DNA of 64,000 bases from positions 697,657-761,656 of the forward strand of contig CAWKCY010000016.1 of the NCBI GenBank assembly GCA_963848195.1, given 5' to 3'. Source of the stretch: CAVQBP01 sp963848195 (lineage in GTDB: Bacteria; Bacteroidota; Ignavibacteria; Ignavibacteriales; Ignavibacteriaceae). Positions within the stretch are counted from its first letter, which is position 1. Each line of letters begins with the position of its first letter. This document shows positions 51,117-60,610 of this stretch, one piece after another. The notes beneath the pieces were generated by a model. That model did not search any database. It worked only from the letters and a program-made list of their open reading frames with translations, and had not been told where the DNA came from. The position numbers and the translations under genes were made by a program.

Positions 51117-53642
51117 TTACTTTAAAAGAATCATCTTTTTTGTGCTTCGGTAAATTCCCTTCTTTGAAATAGCATTCATAGTATACAGGTAAATCCCGCT
51201 GCTTAATCCGGACTCTAAATCGGCTGCATCAAAATGTATTTGATGTAAACCGGAATACTGATCTCCCGAAAAAAGCTCTTTTATTTTTCTCCCGAGTATA
51301 TCATACAATGTAATTTGAACAAAAGCAGGTTCAGCTAACGAGTATTCTATAACAGTTGAAGGATTAAACGGATTCGGGTAATTCTGATATAAATTAAATC
51401 TTTCCGGCAAAACAGCCTGCGGTTCTTTTACTGCTGTTATTTCAGACAGGTTAAAGATATTGCCGTAAATATCATAACCTTTACCTTCCGTTTTTATCTG
51501 CGACCATGTAAAAAATACTTTATTATCATTAACGGTAAAGCTTAAATTTTTTATTGATGAGTTTGAACTTGAATTAACACGGAATGAATCTTTTCGCGCA
51601 ATGCCGTCAATGGTATAAGCACGCGCATAATATTTATTATTGCCGTTTTCATGAATAACCAGGAATTCATTATCATCCAGCCTGTCGGCAAATAGCTGGT
51701 AATTCGTGTTAATATTAAAATAAGCCAGAGGAATATTCGATTTAACTGTATCTAAATTTGAATTAACAATTGTCCCATATGCTGTCCAGCTATATGGAAG
51801 TGAATTTAATGATACTGTATAGGTAAAAAATCTATCTTTACCGATGTAAATAGGGTAATAAATAGGAGAATTTTTTAGTTCGGTTATAGCCTGCAGATTC
51901 TTAGAAAATTTTTGCAGTTTTACATTCCAGCTAATCCAGAAAGAATCAACTTCTGCTTTAGAATTATCCCGGTAATCCGGGAATATATTTACATTACTAA
52001 TACCTCCCGCTTTCGAATCAAGAATTCTCTCCGATATAATATTTCCATCCTTTCCTATTTTCATCATCCTTATTTCATTGTAATTGTTGACCAGCAGAAT
52101 GAATGCACTATCCGAAATTATTTTTGCCTGAATATGTAAATTGTAATAATTATAATCCTGCATAATTACCTTAGTAAATTTTTCCTGGAATTTATCATCG
52201 TAAATTGTATATCCTGCGAACGAAGAATCATCCGTTTCTTTAACCCAGGTTAAAACTGATTCGTTATCCTTAAAGAACGAGATATCAGTACCTCCTATTT
52301 CAATTTTATCACCTGATAAATTACCATTTTCATCAAGAATAGCTCCATAGCTCTTTTCTTCATCTTTCCACTCAGCAAAAAAATGATTATCATTATATAG
52401 AATCGGTTTCGCATTAACTTCATTGCTGCCGGACTCATCATCATTTATTTTATTTCTCTCTAAGTTATCTGTAAGATTAAATTTTTCAAGAAATACATCC
52501 TTATAATCGGAACTAGCTCCGAAGAAAATATCCTGACCCGCGTAGAAAAGATTATTAAAATAGCTGGCGTCCTGTCTTTCAATTATACCGCCTGTTTTTT
52601 CTCCATGTAAGTTAAACTTTGAAAAATCAATGGTATGAACAGGTACAAAGGAATTATCTATCCATTCGGCAGCGAGATAAAAACCGTCTTCCTGTTTATT
52701 GGTTAATATTAAATTAGAAAAAGATATATCACTTAATGAAGGTTTGCTGATTTGAGCACTGTCAATATTCGAAACAATTTCACCTTTGTTATTCATGCTG
52801 ACCGAATAAAGTTTAAGGGAAGCATTATTCAGCCAGAACAGTTTATAGGTTGAATCATTAAGGGAGATGGAGCGTAAAGTATAGTTGCTAATATATTCCC
52901 GTAAACCAGTACTGTCAGAGAGTTCAGTTAAAAATTTATCTTTTACAATAACAGAATCATCACTATTTATAAATGTAGTGTACAGCCCGGTTTTAACAGT
53001 GTCATCCTTTTTTCCGTAGATATAAGCAAAGAAATAGTCATGTCCGGCAGCAGATGTAATTTGAGTTATATATTGTAAATAATCGAGCTGAAACTGCTTA
53101 ATAGATTTATCATCCTTGATTTTGGTTAAAGCAAGGGTTCCGCCGTAATTTGAAAGGAAATAAAAGCTGTTGTCAGAAGCAGAAACGATCCCTTCTCCCG
53201 GTATATAGCCTGTCCCACACCATGGTGAAATGCCGTTATATATACTTTTGGAAATTAAATTATTATTGGATTCATTAAACAGATTAGATATGATCTCATA
53301 GTAGGTATCATCAAAAAAAGTTGAATAATTGGTATTTAAAGAGAGAAGGTAATTATTTTTTTTAAGATATACTCCTGTATTGGCGTTTGCATTGAAATTA
53401 GTTCTTATTTTCTTCCCGTTTTTATCATATTCCTGAGCGAAGTTTGCAGCATCACCTTCCCTGTAGTCTATCCAACTGATAACAAAATTATCGCTGTTGG
53501 TAACATAAATCTGCGGTAGATTCTGCTGAATTGTTGAAGGTGTATTATCAGCCCCGCTTATTAAAAAATCTCCTACTACAGGTCTGATCTGCGGAAATAA
53601 GGAAGTGATAAAGAAAGCGCAAATAATAATCGACTTTTTCAT
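51117..53642 (-). CDS. Large secreted protein with type IX secretion sorting domain
   Basis: Signal peptide (MKKSIIICAFFITSLFPQ), ~720 residues of beta-rich sequence with repeated short motifs (NFVISWIDYREGD, HFFAEWKDEEK, SVLTWVKE, KVFFTWSQI) suggesting a propeller or WD-like array, and a C-terminal Por-type sorting domain: LPERFNLYQNYPNPFNPSTV, then YDILGRKIKELFSG and SGIYLYTMNA. The sorting domain directs T9SS export across the outer membrane. No enzymatic motif is seen; the secreted body may be an adhesin or sensor. Likely its own transcript. Confidence 0.9.
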   Translation of the reverse strand: MKKSIIICAFFITSLFPQIRPVVGDFLISGADNTPSTIQQNLPQIYVTNSDNFVISWIDYREGDAANFAQEYDKNGKKIRTNFNANANTGVYLKKNNYLLSLNTNYSTFFDDTYYEIISNLFNESNNNLISKSIYNGISPWCGTGYIPGEGIVSASDNSFYFLSNYGGTLALTKIKDDKSIKQFQLDYLQYITQITSAAGHDYFFAYIYGKKDDTVKTGLYTTFINSDDSVIVKDKFLTELSDSTGLREYISNYTLRSISLNDSTYKLFWLNNASLKLYSVSMNNKGEIVSNIDSAQISKPSLSDISFSNLILTNKQEDGFYLAAEWIDNSFVPVHTIDFSKFNLHGEKTGGIIERQDASYFNNLFYAGQDIFFGASSDYKDVFLEKFNLTDNLERNKINDDESGSNEVNAKPILYNDNHFFAEWKDEEKSYGAILDENGNLSGDKIEIGGTDISFFKDNESVLTWVKETDDSSFAGYTIYDDKFQEKFTKVIMQDYNYYNLHIQAKIISDSAFILLVNNYNEIRMMKIGKDGNIISERILDSKAGGISNVNIFPDYRDNSKAEVDSFWISWNVKLQKFSKNLQAITELKNSPIYYPIYIGKDRFFTYTVSLNSLPYSWTAYGTIVNSNLDTVKSNIPLAYFNINTNYQLFADRLDDNEFLVIHENGNNKYYARAYTIDGIARKDSFRVNSSSNSSIKNLSFTVNDNKVFFTWSQIKTEGKGYDIYGNIFNLSEITAVKEPQAVLPERFNLYQNYPNPFNPSTVIEYSLAEPAFVQITLYDILGRKIKELFSGDQYSGLHQIHFDAADLESGLSSGIYLYTMNAISKKGIYRSTKKMILLK

Positions 53643-53758
53643 ATACCCCCCGTTTTTTTGTATTAAATATAACTTAAAACTATTTCAAAAAGAAGCATAT
53701 TAATTGGACTCCAAACCTCATCACTCTCTAGTAATAAGGATTTTATTCCTAAGAATGC

Positions 53759-53799
53759 TTCTGACTTCTGATCTCTGATCCCTGATCTCTGCCCCTACT
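53759..53799. repeat. GATCT-type degenerate repeat
   Basis: CTTCTGACTTCTGATCTCTG followed by ATCCCTGATCTCTGCCCC. The same word set occurs at 35895-35947. It lies between the stop of the FGE-like gene and the start of the T9SS cargo gene. Confidence 0.6.
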
Positions 53800-53821
53800 C
53801 TTGCGTAACACAACTAACAAT

Positions 53822-54736
53822 TTAATTCTTTGACTGCCTTCTCAAAAGCCTAAGATACTCAGCTTTATCAACCGCATTCCCCGAAACCATCGCCGTATCC
53901 ATCACACACCTAAACCCGAGATACTCAGCCCCGTTTTCAGGATCATCCATTGCCCAGCGGAACATTGTCCTTGTGTATGCCCCTGAATTAAGATAGCTCC
54001 CTCCGCGCATCGCTTTACCCGTACTTCCCCAAATCCCGGTGGTCATTTCATAAACATTCCCTGCCATATCCATTAAATCATATGGACTTGCACCCGCCGG
54101 AAAGCTTCCCACTGCTACAGGCGCATAGCTTCCATGAGATTTGCCGTTATAATTATCACCGCTTGAATTATTCCCCCACGGCCAGATCCTTCCGTCAGTT
54201 CCTCTTGCTGCTTTTTCCCATTCCTCTTCGGAAGGCAGCCTCTTCCCGGCCCATTTTGCATACTCTTCAGCATCATCCCACCCGATCCCTACTACTGGCT
54301 GATCCGGCTGATTGTAGAGTCTCACTGTCCAGTATTTTGGGTTACGGTGTCCCGTCTCTTTTAAAAACTGGGCATACTGCTTATTGGTAATCTCATATTT
54401 ATCAATATAATATGCATGCACAAATTTTTCACTTTCAGGAAATTCATAGTCAAAAATTTTCAGTAAAGGATTGTTCAATGACTTTATTATGCTGTCCCGT
54501 TCTGCTTTATTTATTCCGTAAATAAATTTTCCGGCTGGTATTAATTCCATTGTTGAATTATCTTTTTTACTGATGATCTCCTTAGGCAATTCCCCATTCG
54601 CTTTGACGTTAGCTGCAGTTGTATCAATAAGGCTGTCCTGCATTACATTTTCAGGTGCCTCCTTATTTGTACTTTCCTGCTGACATCCATAGAAAGTAAT
54701 AAAAATTAATGCTGCAGATAATAAAATAGATTTCAT
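53822..54736 (-). CDS. Formylglycine-generating-enzyme (SUMF1/FGE)-type lipoprotein
   Basis: Lipobox FITFYGC places the lipidated Cys at ~18. The FGE-sulfatase domain follows: YIDKYEITNKQYAQFLKETG, PVVGIGWDDAEEYAKWAGKRLPSEEEWEKAARG, WPWGN, YDLMDMAGNVYEMT and RGGSYLNSG, ending YLGFRCV. Only one Cys is seen near the end, so the two-cysteine copper site of true FGE is probably incomplete. The domain is often structural or ligand-binding. The start overlaps the stop of the upstream membrane protein by 1 bp (TGATG), so the pair is coupled. Confidence 0.88.
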   Translation of the reverse strand: MKSILLSAALIFITFYGCQQESTNKEAPENVMQDSLIDTTAANVKANGELPKEIISKKDNSTMELIPAGKFIYGINKAERDSIIKSLNNPLLKIFDYEFPESEKFVHAYYIDKYEITNKQYAQFLKETGHRNPKYWTVRLYNQPDQPVVGIGWDDAEEYAKWAGKRLPSEEEWEKAARGTDGRIWPWGNNSSGDNYNGKSHGSYAPVAVGSFPAGASPYDLMDMAGNVYEMTTGIWGSTGKAMRGGSYLNSGAYTRTMFRWAMDDPENGAEYLGFRCVMDTAMVSGNAVDKAEYLRLLRRQSKN

Positions 54737-55293
54737 CAGTTACTCCCTTCCTTTGTAAGTTTAAGGGGATAAGGTATCTGGTTGAATCCGAAATTTAACT
54801 TCTGCTGTGCGTACCCGTCTTTATACCATATTATCGTGTATTTCTCCCTCGGTTTAGCCTGTGAGATCTCTATTGTATAGTTTCCCTGCTGTCCGGTTCT
54901 TTCTGTTAATGTATCGGCTGTATTTTCATAGTCTCGAATAAGTTCAACTTTAACATCGTTTGCCCATCTTCCGTCATCATAAATAACTATTCCGTAAATT
55001 GTAATACTCAAATCTTTAAGTGCCAGATAGTTTTTAGTAACTTCATTTTTATCGATGTAATTTGAAAGATCCGGTTTCCAGTATGTTAAAGCAATAGGGG
55101 CTAAGGCGATGCATGCGGTAATTAATACCAGCGTCAATACAGAATTAGTATTCACCTCTACATATTTGCTTATTGAAATCTTTTGCTGTCCCTTATCTCC
55201 AACCCTTTTACCAAGGATAATGATAGCCAGGCTTACTGTAAAAAATATCAAGCCTGCTATCGTTATAATAACACCAATAAGCTCAACTTTCAT
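54736..55293 (-). CDS. Membrane protein with C-terminal CarboxypepD_reg-like domain
   Basis: Two transmembrane helices (VIITIAGLIFFTVSLAIIILG and VLTLVLITACIALAPIALTYW) are followed by ~90 residues of beta-sandwich: LSITIYGIVIYDDGRWANDVKVELI, then GQQGNYTIEISQ and KYTIIWYKDGYAQQKLNFGF. This resembles the carboxypeptidase regulatory-like fold. Function unknown. It overlaps the FGE-type lipoprotein gene by 1 bp, and both products act at the cell envelope. A decayed copy of part of this gene lies ~900 bp away. Confidence 0.75.
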   Translation of the reverse strand: MKVELIGVIITIAGLIFFTVSLAIIILGKRVGDKGQQKISISKYVEVNTNSVLTLVLITACIALAPIALTYWKPDLSNYIDKNEVTKNYLALKDLSITIYGIVIYDDGRWANDVKVELIRDYENTADTLTERTGQQGNYTIEISQAKPREKYTIIWYKDGYAQQKLNFGFNQIPYPLKLTKEGSN

Positions 55294-55739
55294 ATTATAA
55301 CTCTCCCTTCTAAAGTTTTAAATAAATTATACGGGATTAAGGATGAGGAGTCGTATTTTAATTTCTATCTTTAAAAATTTTCTAATGGATAGCATAGATA
55401 AATGTCTACCTGCCTTCCGCTTTTTCCTACCGTTTATGGTATATGGGGGTATTAAACCACAAAGTTAAGTTAATTGATAAACTATTGCAAGATACCCTCC
55501 TTCGCGGATATTCCGGATGAAGGATTCCTCATTCCGGATAGTATCATACTATTTCAACAAAAATAGCTTCTTCATATGCACAAAGCCTCCTGGGGTCAGC
55601 CTGTAAAAGTAAACCCTCTCTAAAGTTCAGATGCTCCTTTTGCGAATTTTTTTTAGTGGGTCTCATCAAATATTGCCCCTTCCCACTGTAGCTTTTAATT
55701 AAATTCAATATTTTTAATCACATTGTCCAAAGAGGTAAA
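55294..55739. other. 446 bp gene-free region before the CULT gene
   Basis: No credible ORF. The clearest structure is an imperfect hairpin TTCCGGATGAAGGA/TCCTCATTCCGGA (55511-55539). GGGGTCAGCCTGTAAAAGTA at ~55595 echoes GAGGTCAGCCT at 49880. AGAGG 5-9 nt before the CULT ATG is a possible ribosome site. Promoters for the divergent genes must lie here but were not identified. Confidence 0.5.
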
Positions 55740-56141
55740 ATGTCAACAAAAGAAAATTCCGATCAAATCAGTATAATTAAAACAGAACCCGAAAGTGAAA
55801 TTAAGGTTCAAACAGAACTTAAACCTGATGATTGGTTGTGCATGGCATGCAGTAAAAAAATTACCGAAGACAAAGAACGCTTACTGTATGATGGCAAAAC
55901 TGAATTTCAATTTACAAACCCGGGTGGATATGTTTTCGATATAATTACTTTCCATAATGCCGATGGCTGCCGCGAAGAAGGGATTCCAACTTTAGAGTTC
56001 ACCTGGTTTAAAGATCATTTTTGGTCATTTGCATTATGCAGTCGGTGCGGTCTCCACCTTGGATGGAAATATTCTAACGACAATTCCTTTTATGGATTGA
56101 TAAAATCCAGGCTCATTAAAGGAATAGCACTTTTTAACTGA
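55740..56141 (+). CDS. Stand-alone CULT-domain protein (bacterial cereblon thalidomide-binding-domain homolog)
   Basis: After ~30 acidic residues with no visible fold, the rest is one CULT domain. Zinc ligands are C34, C37, C100 and C103. The aromatic cage is complete: W89 (FTWFKD), W95 (HFW) and W109 (LGWKYS). Spacings W-6-W-14-W, and W95 to C100, match human cereblon W380/W386/W400 and C391. NPGGYVFDIITF and NSFYGLIKSRL also match the family. The human His378 position is Phe87. No signal peptide, so cytoplasmic. Cereblon CULT domains bind cyclic imides and C-terminal degrons; a bacterial role is not known. Monocistronic by position, beside a gene relic. Confidence 0.9.
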   Translation: MSTKENSDQISIIKTEPESEIKVQTELKPDDWLCMACSKKITEDKERLLYDGKTEFQFTNPGGYVFDIITFHNADGCREEGIPTLEFTWFKDHFWSFALCSRCGLHLGWKYSNDNSFYGLIKSRLIKGIALFN

Positions 56142-56190
56142 ATCAGTTTACCGTTCAACACCAATATTTAATTTTTTAATATATATCCTG

Positions 56191-56243
56191 AATTTTCATA
56201 GCTTCGGATAAGTTCAACTTTCACATCGTTTGTCCCATCTTCA
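56191..56243 (-). pseudogene. Short relic of the CarboxypepD_reg-like membrane protein gene
   Basis: About 52 bp match 54922-54972 inside the coding region of the membrane protein, with 5 mismatches and a one-base indel (ATTTTCATAG, then ATAAGTTCAACTTT, ACATCGTTTG, CCCATCTTC). It encodes the reverse of the NDVKVELIR segment, in the same orientation as the intact gene. It lies just after the CULT gene. It is a remnant of a second copy. Confidence 0.75.
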
Positions 56244-56294
56244 GGCTTCATATATTCGTTTCTCTCACTATCTATTAGGGTTCTAAATATATCT

Positions 56295-56338
56295 CACATA
56301 CGCTTCACATACGCTCCACATACGCTTCACATACGCTC
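56295..56338. repeat. 11 bp tandem repeat, four units
   Basis: Four copies of CACATACGCTT or CACATACGCTC in alternation (T, C, T, C). Located in the 482 bp gap after the CULT gene, between the gene relic and the third ~97 bp element. Confidence 0.9.
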
Positions 56339-56377
56339 AAATCCCTTTGAGTTAAGCTACGCAAGAATCAGTGTTTG

Positions 56378-56473
56378 AAAGATGACACCTTTACTTTTTC
56401 AAAATAAGGTTCATCTGAACTTATACTTTAATTAAAAATTGAAAATGATTTTTCATTTTAAGATGCCATCTTT
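56378..56473. repeat. ~97 bp dispersed inverted-repeat element, copy 3 (diverged)
   Basis: Ends AAAGATGACACCTTTA and TAAGATGCCATCTTT are each one or two substitutions from copies 1 and 2. Interior words ACTTTTTCAAAATAA, GAACTTATA and TGAAAATGATTTT match copy 2. The left outer flank (CAAGAATCAGTGTTTG) also matches copies 1 and 2, so the true element extends beyond the palindromic ends. Confidence 0.75.
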
Positions 56474-56623
56474 TGGTCTGCCTAACTTCAGTCATCTATA
56501 TCAAATATATTTCCAAATAATTTTATTATATTTCTATTTATATCCGTTGCAGCTTATTCTACCGAAAAAATATATCAAACTCAGAGACAAACGGTCTAAT
56601 AAAACTAAGAAAGGATCTCTTTT

Positions 56624-57574
56624 ATGCCCGGTAAAAAAATAATTGCAGTTATAGGTGCTACAGGTGCTCAAGGCGGGGGGCTGGTTAATGCAATATTAAA
56701 TGATCATGACAGCGGCTTTACTCCACGTGGTATAACTCGTAACGTTAATTCCGATAAAGCAAAAGCTCTTTCTGGAAAAGGTGTTGAAGTTGTACAGGCT
56801 GATATGGATGATCTTGAAAGCCTAAAGAAAGCTTTTAAAGGTGCATATGGTGCTTACTGCGTTACTTCATATTGGGAACACCTTTCGCCTGAAAAAGAAT
56901 TAGCTCAGGCAAAAAATTTAGCAGAAGCTGCAAAAGATGAGGCAGTTTCGCATGTTATTTGGTCCACTCTGGAAGATTCACGGAATTGGATCCCTCTTGA
57001 AAGCAGCAGTATGCCCACCTTAATGGGGAAATATAAAGTTCCTCATTTTGATGCCAAGGGCGAATCAAATAAATTCTTTAAAGAGGCTGGCGTGCCCACT
57101 ACATTTATGATAGCTTCCTTTTACTGGGATAACTTTATTTACTTTGGTATGGGTCCGCAGAAAGGCCCCGATGGAAAGCTTGCAATAACATTCCCGTTAG
57201 GAGATAAAAAACTTGCCGGCATATCGGCTGATGATATCGGTAAATGTGCTTACGGTATTTTCAAAAGCGGCGATAAATATATTGGAAAAACTGTCGGTAT
57301 TGCAGGAGGTCATTTAACCGGAAAAGAAATGGCAGAAAAGTTTTCAAAGGCATTAGGAAAAGAAATCCATTATAATGATGTCCCCCCTGATGTCTACAGG
57401 AGCTTTGGATTTCCGGGCGCTGACGATATCGGCAATATGTTCCAATTCCACAGGGATTTTCAAGAAGACTATCTCAATATACGCGACCTGGAAAGGTCTA
57501 AATCATTAAACCCCGAAATAAAAGACTTTGACCAATGGTTAAACGAAAATAAGTCTAAGTTTTCAGTCGAATAG
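56624..57574 (+). CDS. NmrA-family NAD(P)-binding protein
   Basis: Atypical short-chain dehydrogenase/reductase fold. Dinucleotide motif IGATGAQGGGLV is near the N-terminus. VVQADMDDLESL and YWEHLSPEKELAQAKNLAEAA are typical NmrA/HSCARG segments, as is the VPTTFMIASFYWDNF segment. No catalytic YxxxK is clear. NmrA-like proteins sense the redox state of NAD(P) or act as reductases. 316 residues, cytoplasmic. AAAGGA precedes the ATG. Monocistronic by position. Confidence 0.88.
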   Translation: MPGKKIIAVIGATGAQGGGLVNAILNDHDSGFTPRGITRNVNSDKAKALSGKGVEVVQADMDDLESLKKAFKGAYGAYCVTSYWEHLSPEKELAQAKNLAEAAKDEAVSHVIWSTLEDSRNWIPLESSSMPTLMGKYKVPHFDAKGESNKFFKEAGVPTTFMIASFYWDNFIYFGMGPQKGPDGKLAITFPLGDKKLAGISADDIGKCAYGIFKSGDKYIGKTVGIAGGHLTGKEMAEKFSKALGKEIHYNDVPPDVYRSFGFPGADDIGNMFQFHRDFQEDYLNIRDLERSKSLNPEIKDFDQWLNENKSKFSVE

Positions 57575-57614
57575 CAGAAGTAAAGAATTATTATACAATA
57601 ATATGTGAAAATTG

Positions 57615-57680
57615 AATTGCCCCGGCATTTATGTCGGGGAAGCTTAAGAAATAAAACAAATCACTGCTTTAGCCACATTT
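57615..57680. repeat. Dispersed hairpin repeat, copy 2
   Basis: ATTGCCCCGGCATTTATGTC, then GGGGAAGC, an A-rich spacer AATAAAACAAATCACT, and GCTTTAGCCACATTTAA. Same order as 49408-49468. Lies in the 246 bp gap between NmrA and the SMP-30 gene. Confidence 0.6.
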
Positions 57681-57820
57681 AATTCTCTCTTCTTCCTTAT
57701 AACTTTCTAAAAATTTATTATATTAAGTACGCTCTTTCAACAAGGTAATATCAAAATATAATCATCGAATAAAGCTGGAATGACAATTAACCCTTTTTCT
57801 CAATTAACCGGGACCTGCTC

Positions 57821-58921
<1,101 letters not shown>

Positions 58922-58970
58922 AAACTGGAAATCATAGCTGGATGATAAATTTTTTATTTCACCGGATTAT

Positions 58971-59555
58971 ATGCCTGAAAAAATAAAAAATGAGCTGGAA
59001 ATTATTCCATTTAAGAATTCGAAAGAATTTAATCGCTGGCTTTCAAAGAATTATTCATCATCAAATGGAATCTGGCTGAGATTTTTCAAAAAAGATTCTG
59101 GTATTCCTACAATTAACCACGCCGAAGCTCTTGATGAAGCTTTATGTTTCGGCTGGATTGACGGACAATTGAAAAAATTTGATGCGGAATCATGGCTCCA
59201 AAAATTTACACCTCGTAGACCCAAAAGCATATGGTCTAAGAAAAATGCTGAGCGTTCGGAAGAGTTAATGCTGGAAAAAAGAATGAAATCGACTGGGTTA
59301 AAAGAAATAAATCTCGCAAAAGAAGACGGAAGATGGAATAAAGCATACGATTCACCAAAGAATATGCAAGTTCCCGAAGATTTTCTTAAAAGACTTTCAA
59401 GAAATTCAAAAGCTAAAAATTTTTTCGAAACCCTCAATAGTGCAAATAAATATGCTATTGTTTGGCGTCTTCAAACAGCTAAAAAGCCTGAAACAAGGAG
59501 GAGTAGAATGATAAAAATTTTGGAGATGCTATCAAAAGGTGAAAAATTTCATTAG
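58971..59555 (+). CDS. YdeI/OmpD-associated-family protein
   Basis: N-terminal FKNSKEFNRWLSKNYSSSNGIWLRFFKK, followed by LDEALCFGWIDGQLKKFDAESWLQKFTPRRPKSIWSKKN, matches the YdeI-type family (bacteriocin-protection-like). A C-terminal OmdA segment (RLSRNSKAKNFFETLNSANKYAIVWRLQTAKKPETRRSR) follows. Members are linked with stress or antimicrobial-peptide resistance in some bacteria; the mechanism is unclear. Cytoplasmic, 194 residues. A hairpin repeat follows the stop. Confidence 0.88.
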   Translation: MPEKIKNELEIIPFKNSKEFNRWLSKNYSSSNGIWLRFFKKDSGIPTINHAEALDEALCFGWIDGQLKKFDAESWLQKFTPRRPKSIWSKKNAERSEELMLEKRMKSTGLKEINLAKEDGRWNKAYDSPKNMQVPEDFLKRLSRNSKAKNFFETLNSANKYAIVWRLQTAKKPETRRSRMIKILEMLSKGEKFH

Positions 59556-59565
59556 TTTACATGAA

Positions 59566-59602
59566 TATTATATCATTAACCAATGGATTTATCCATTGAT
59601 TC
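59566..59602. repeat. Hairpin repeat, also found after the GH2 gene
   Basis: ATTATATCATTAAC then CAATGGATTTATCCATTG and TTCA. It is nearly identical over ~33 bp to 45939-45972. CAATGGAT pairs with ATCCATTG. In both places it follows the stop of a plus-strand gene. Confidence 0.7.
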
Positions 59603-59638
59603 ACTAATATTAGTCCCCGCCTCCTTTATCTTTTATGC

Positions 59639-60610
59639 TTAATTATTATAATCCATCCTTATTATCACATTCCCGGTTTTCTGCCCTGTCTCAACATATT
59701 TGTATGCATCAATAGTATCAGGTAAAGCATATACTCTATCAATTACAGCTTTAAATTTTCCCTCCTCTATAAGCTTTTTGATATATAGAATACTTTCCTT
59801 AATATTAAACGGAAGCGGGAATTTAACTTTCTTGCTTCCGGCAATCGGAGCTATGAGTGCAAGTAATGGATTCTGAGCCATAGGACCAAGTTCAGATGAC
59901 ATATACACTCCGCCGGGTTTTAACAGCGGCTTGCATTTCCCGAATGTACTTTTCCCTACCGCATCTAAAATATAGTCATATATTTGATCATCCAGTGTGA
60001 AATCTTCTTTCGTATAATCAATTATTTTATCAGCACCAAGCGATTTTACTAGTTCTATGTTTTTTGTATTACAAACAGCAGTAACATAAGCCCCAAAATA
60101 TTTGATGAACTGAACTGCTGAAGAACCTATTGCTCCGGTGGCACCATATACTAATACTTTAGTAGTCCCATGGATGTTCATCTTCTTTACATAGTTGTAA
60201 GCATAATGTGCTCCTTCTAAACTTGCAGCAGCCTGTTCATATGATATCCCTTCCGGCATTATTGCCAGAGGCTTGTCAATAGATAAGGTTAAATATTCTG
60301 CATGAGAGCTAAGCCCGCCGTCATCAAATCCGAAGACTTTATCTCCACTTTTAAAAGATGCTGCATCTTTGCCGGCTGTTTCAATCTCACCTGCAAAGTC
60401 AGTTCCCGTGATTTGTTTATTTGGATTCTTTAATCCTGTGAATAAACGGATAATGAACGGCTTCGCTCTCAATATCCCACAGTCAGTACGATTAACAGTA
60501 GCAGCATGAACTTTGATTAATACTTCATTATCCCTGGGTGCTGGTTTTTCCACCTCTTTAAGCTGAAGGACACCAGGAGGTCCATAGATCGTTCGTACTA
60601 TTGCTTTCAC
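59639..60610 (-). CDS. Zinc-type/quinone-oxidoreductase-like NAD(P)-dependent dehydrogenase
   Basis: MDR superfamily. N-terminal catalytic half: GPPGVLQLKEVEKPAPRDNEVLIKVHAATVNRTDCG, ITGTDFAGEIETAG. NADP-binding half: VLVYGATGAIGSSAVQFIKYFGAYVTAV. No structural-zinc cysteine quartet is seen, so it belongs to the zinc-free quinone oxidoreductase branch. Start is GTG, overlapping the DUF4386 stop by 1 bp (TAGTG), so the two genes are coupled. Substrate is unknown. Confidence 0.92.
   Translation of the reverse strand: MKAIVRTIYGPPGVLQLKEVEKPAPRDNEVLIKVHAATVNRTDCGILRAKPFIIRLFTGLKNPNKQITGTDFAGEIETAGKDAASFKSGDKVFGFDDGGLSSHAEYLTLSIDKPLAIMPEGISYEQAAASLEGAHYAYNYVKKMNIHGTTKVLVYGATGAIGSSAVQFIKYFGAYVTAVCNTKNIELVKSLGADKIIDYTKEDFTLDDQIYDYILDAVGKSTFGKCKPLLKPGGVYMSSELGPMAQNPLLALIAPIAGSKKVKFPLPFNIKESILYIKKLIEEGKFKAVIDRVYALPDTIDAYKYVETGQKTGNVIIRMDYNN

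Larger units (their letters stand above)
56142..56623. other. 482 bp gap packed with repeats and a gene relic
   Basis: No intact gene. The interval holds, in order, the 52 bp gene relic, TTTCTCTCACTATCTATTAG (also like 49390-49410), the 11 bp tandem repeat, the third ~97 bp inverted-repeat element, then ~150 bp of AT-rich DNA with the NmrA promoter region. AAAGGA before the NmrA ATG is its ribosome site. Confidence 0.6.
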
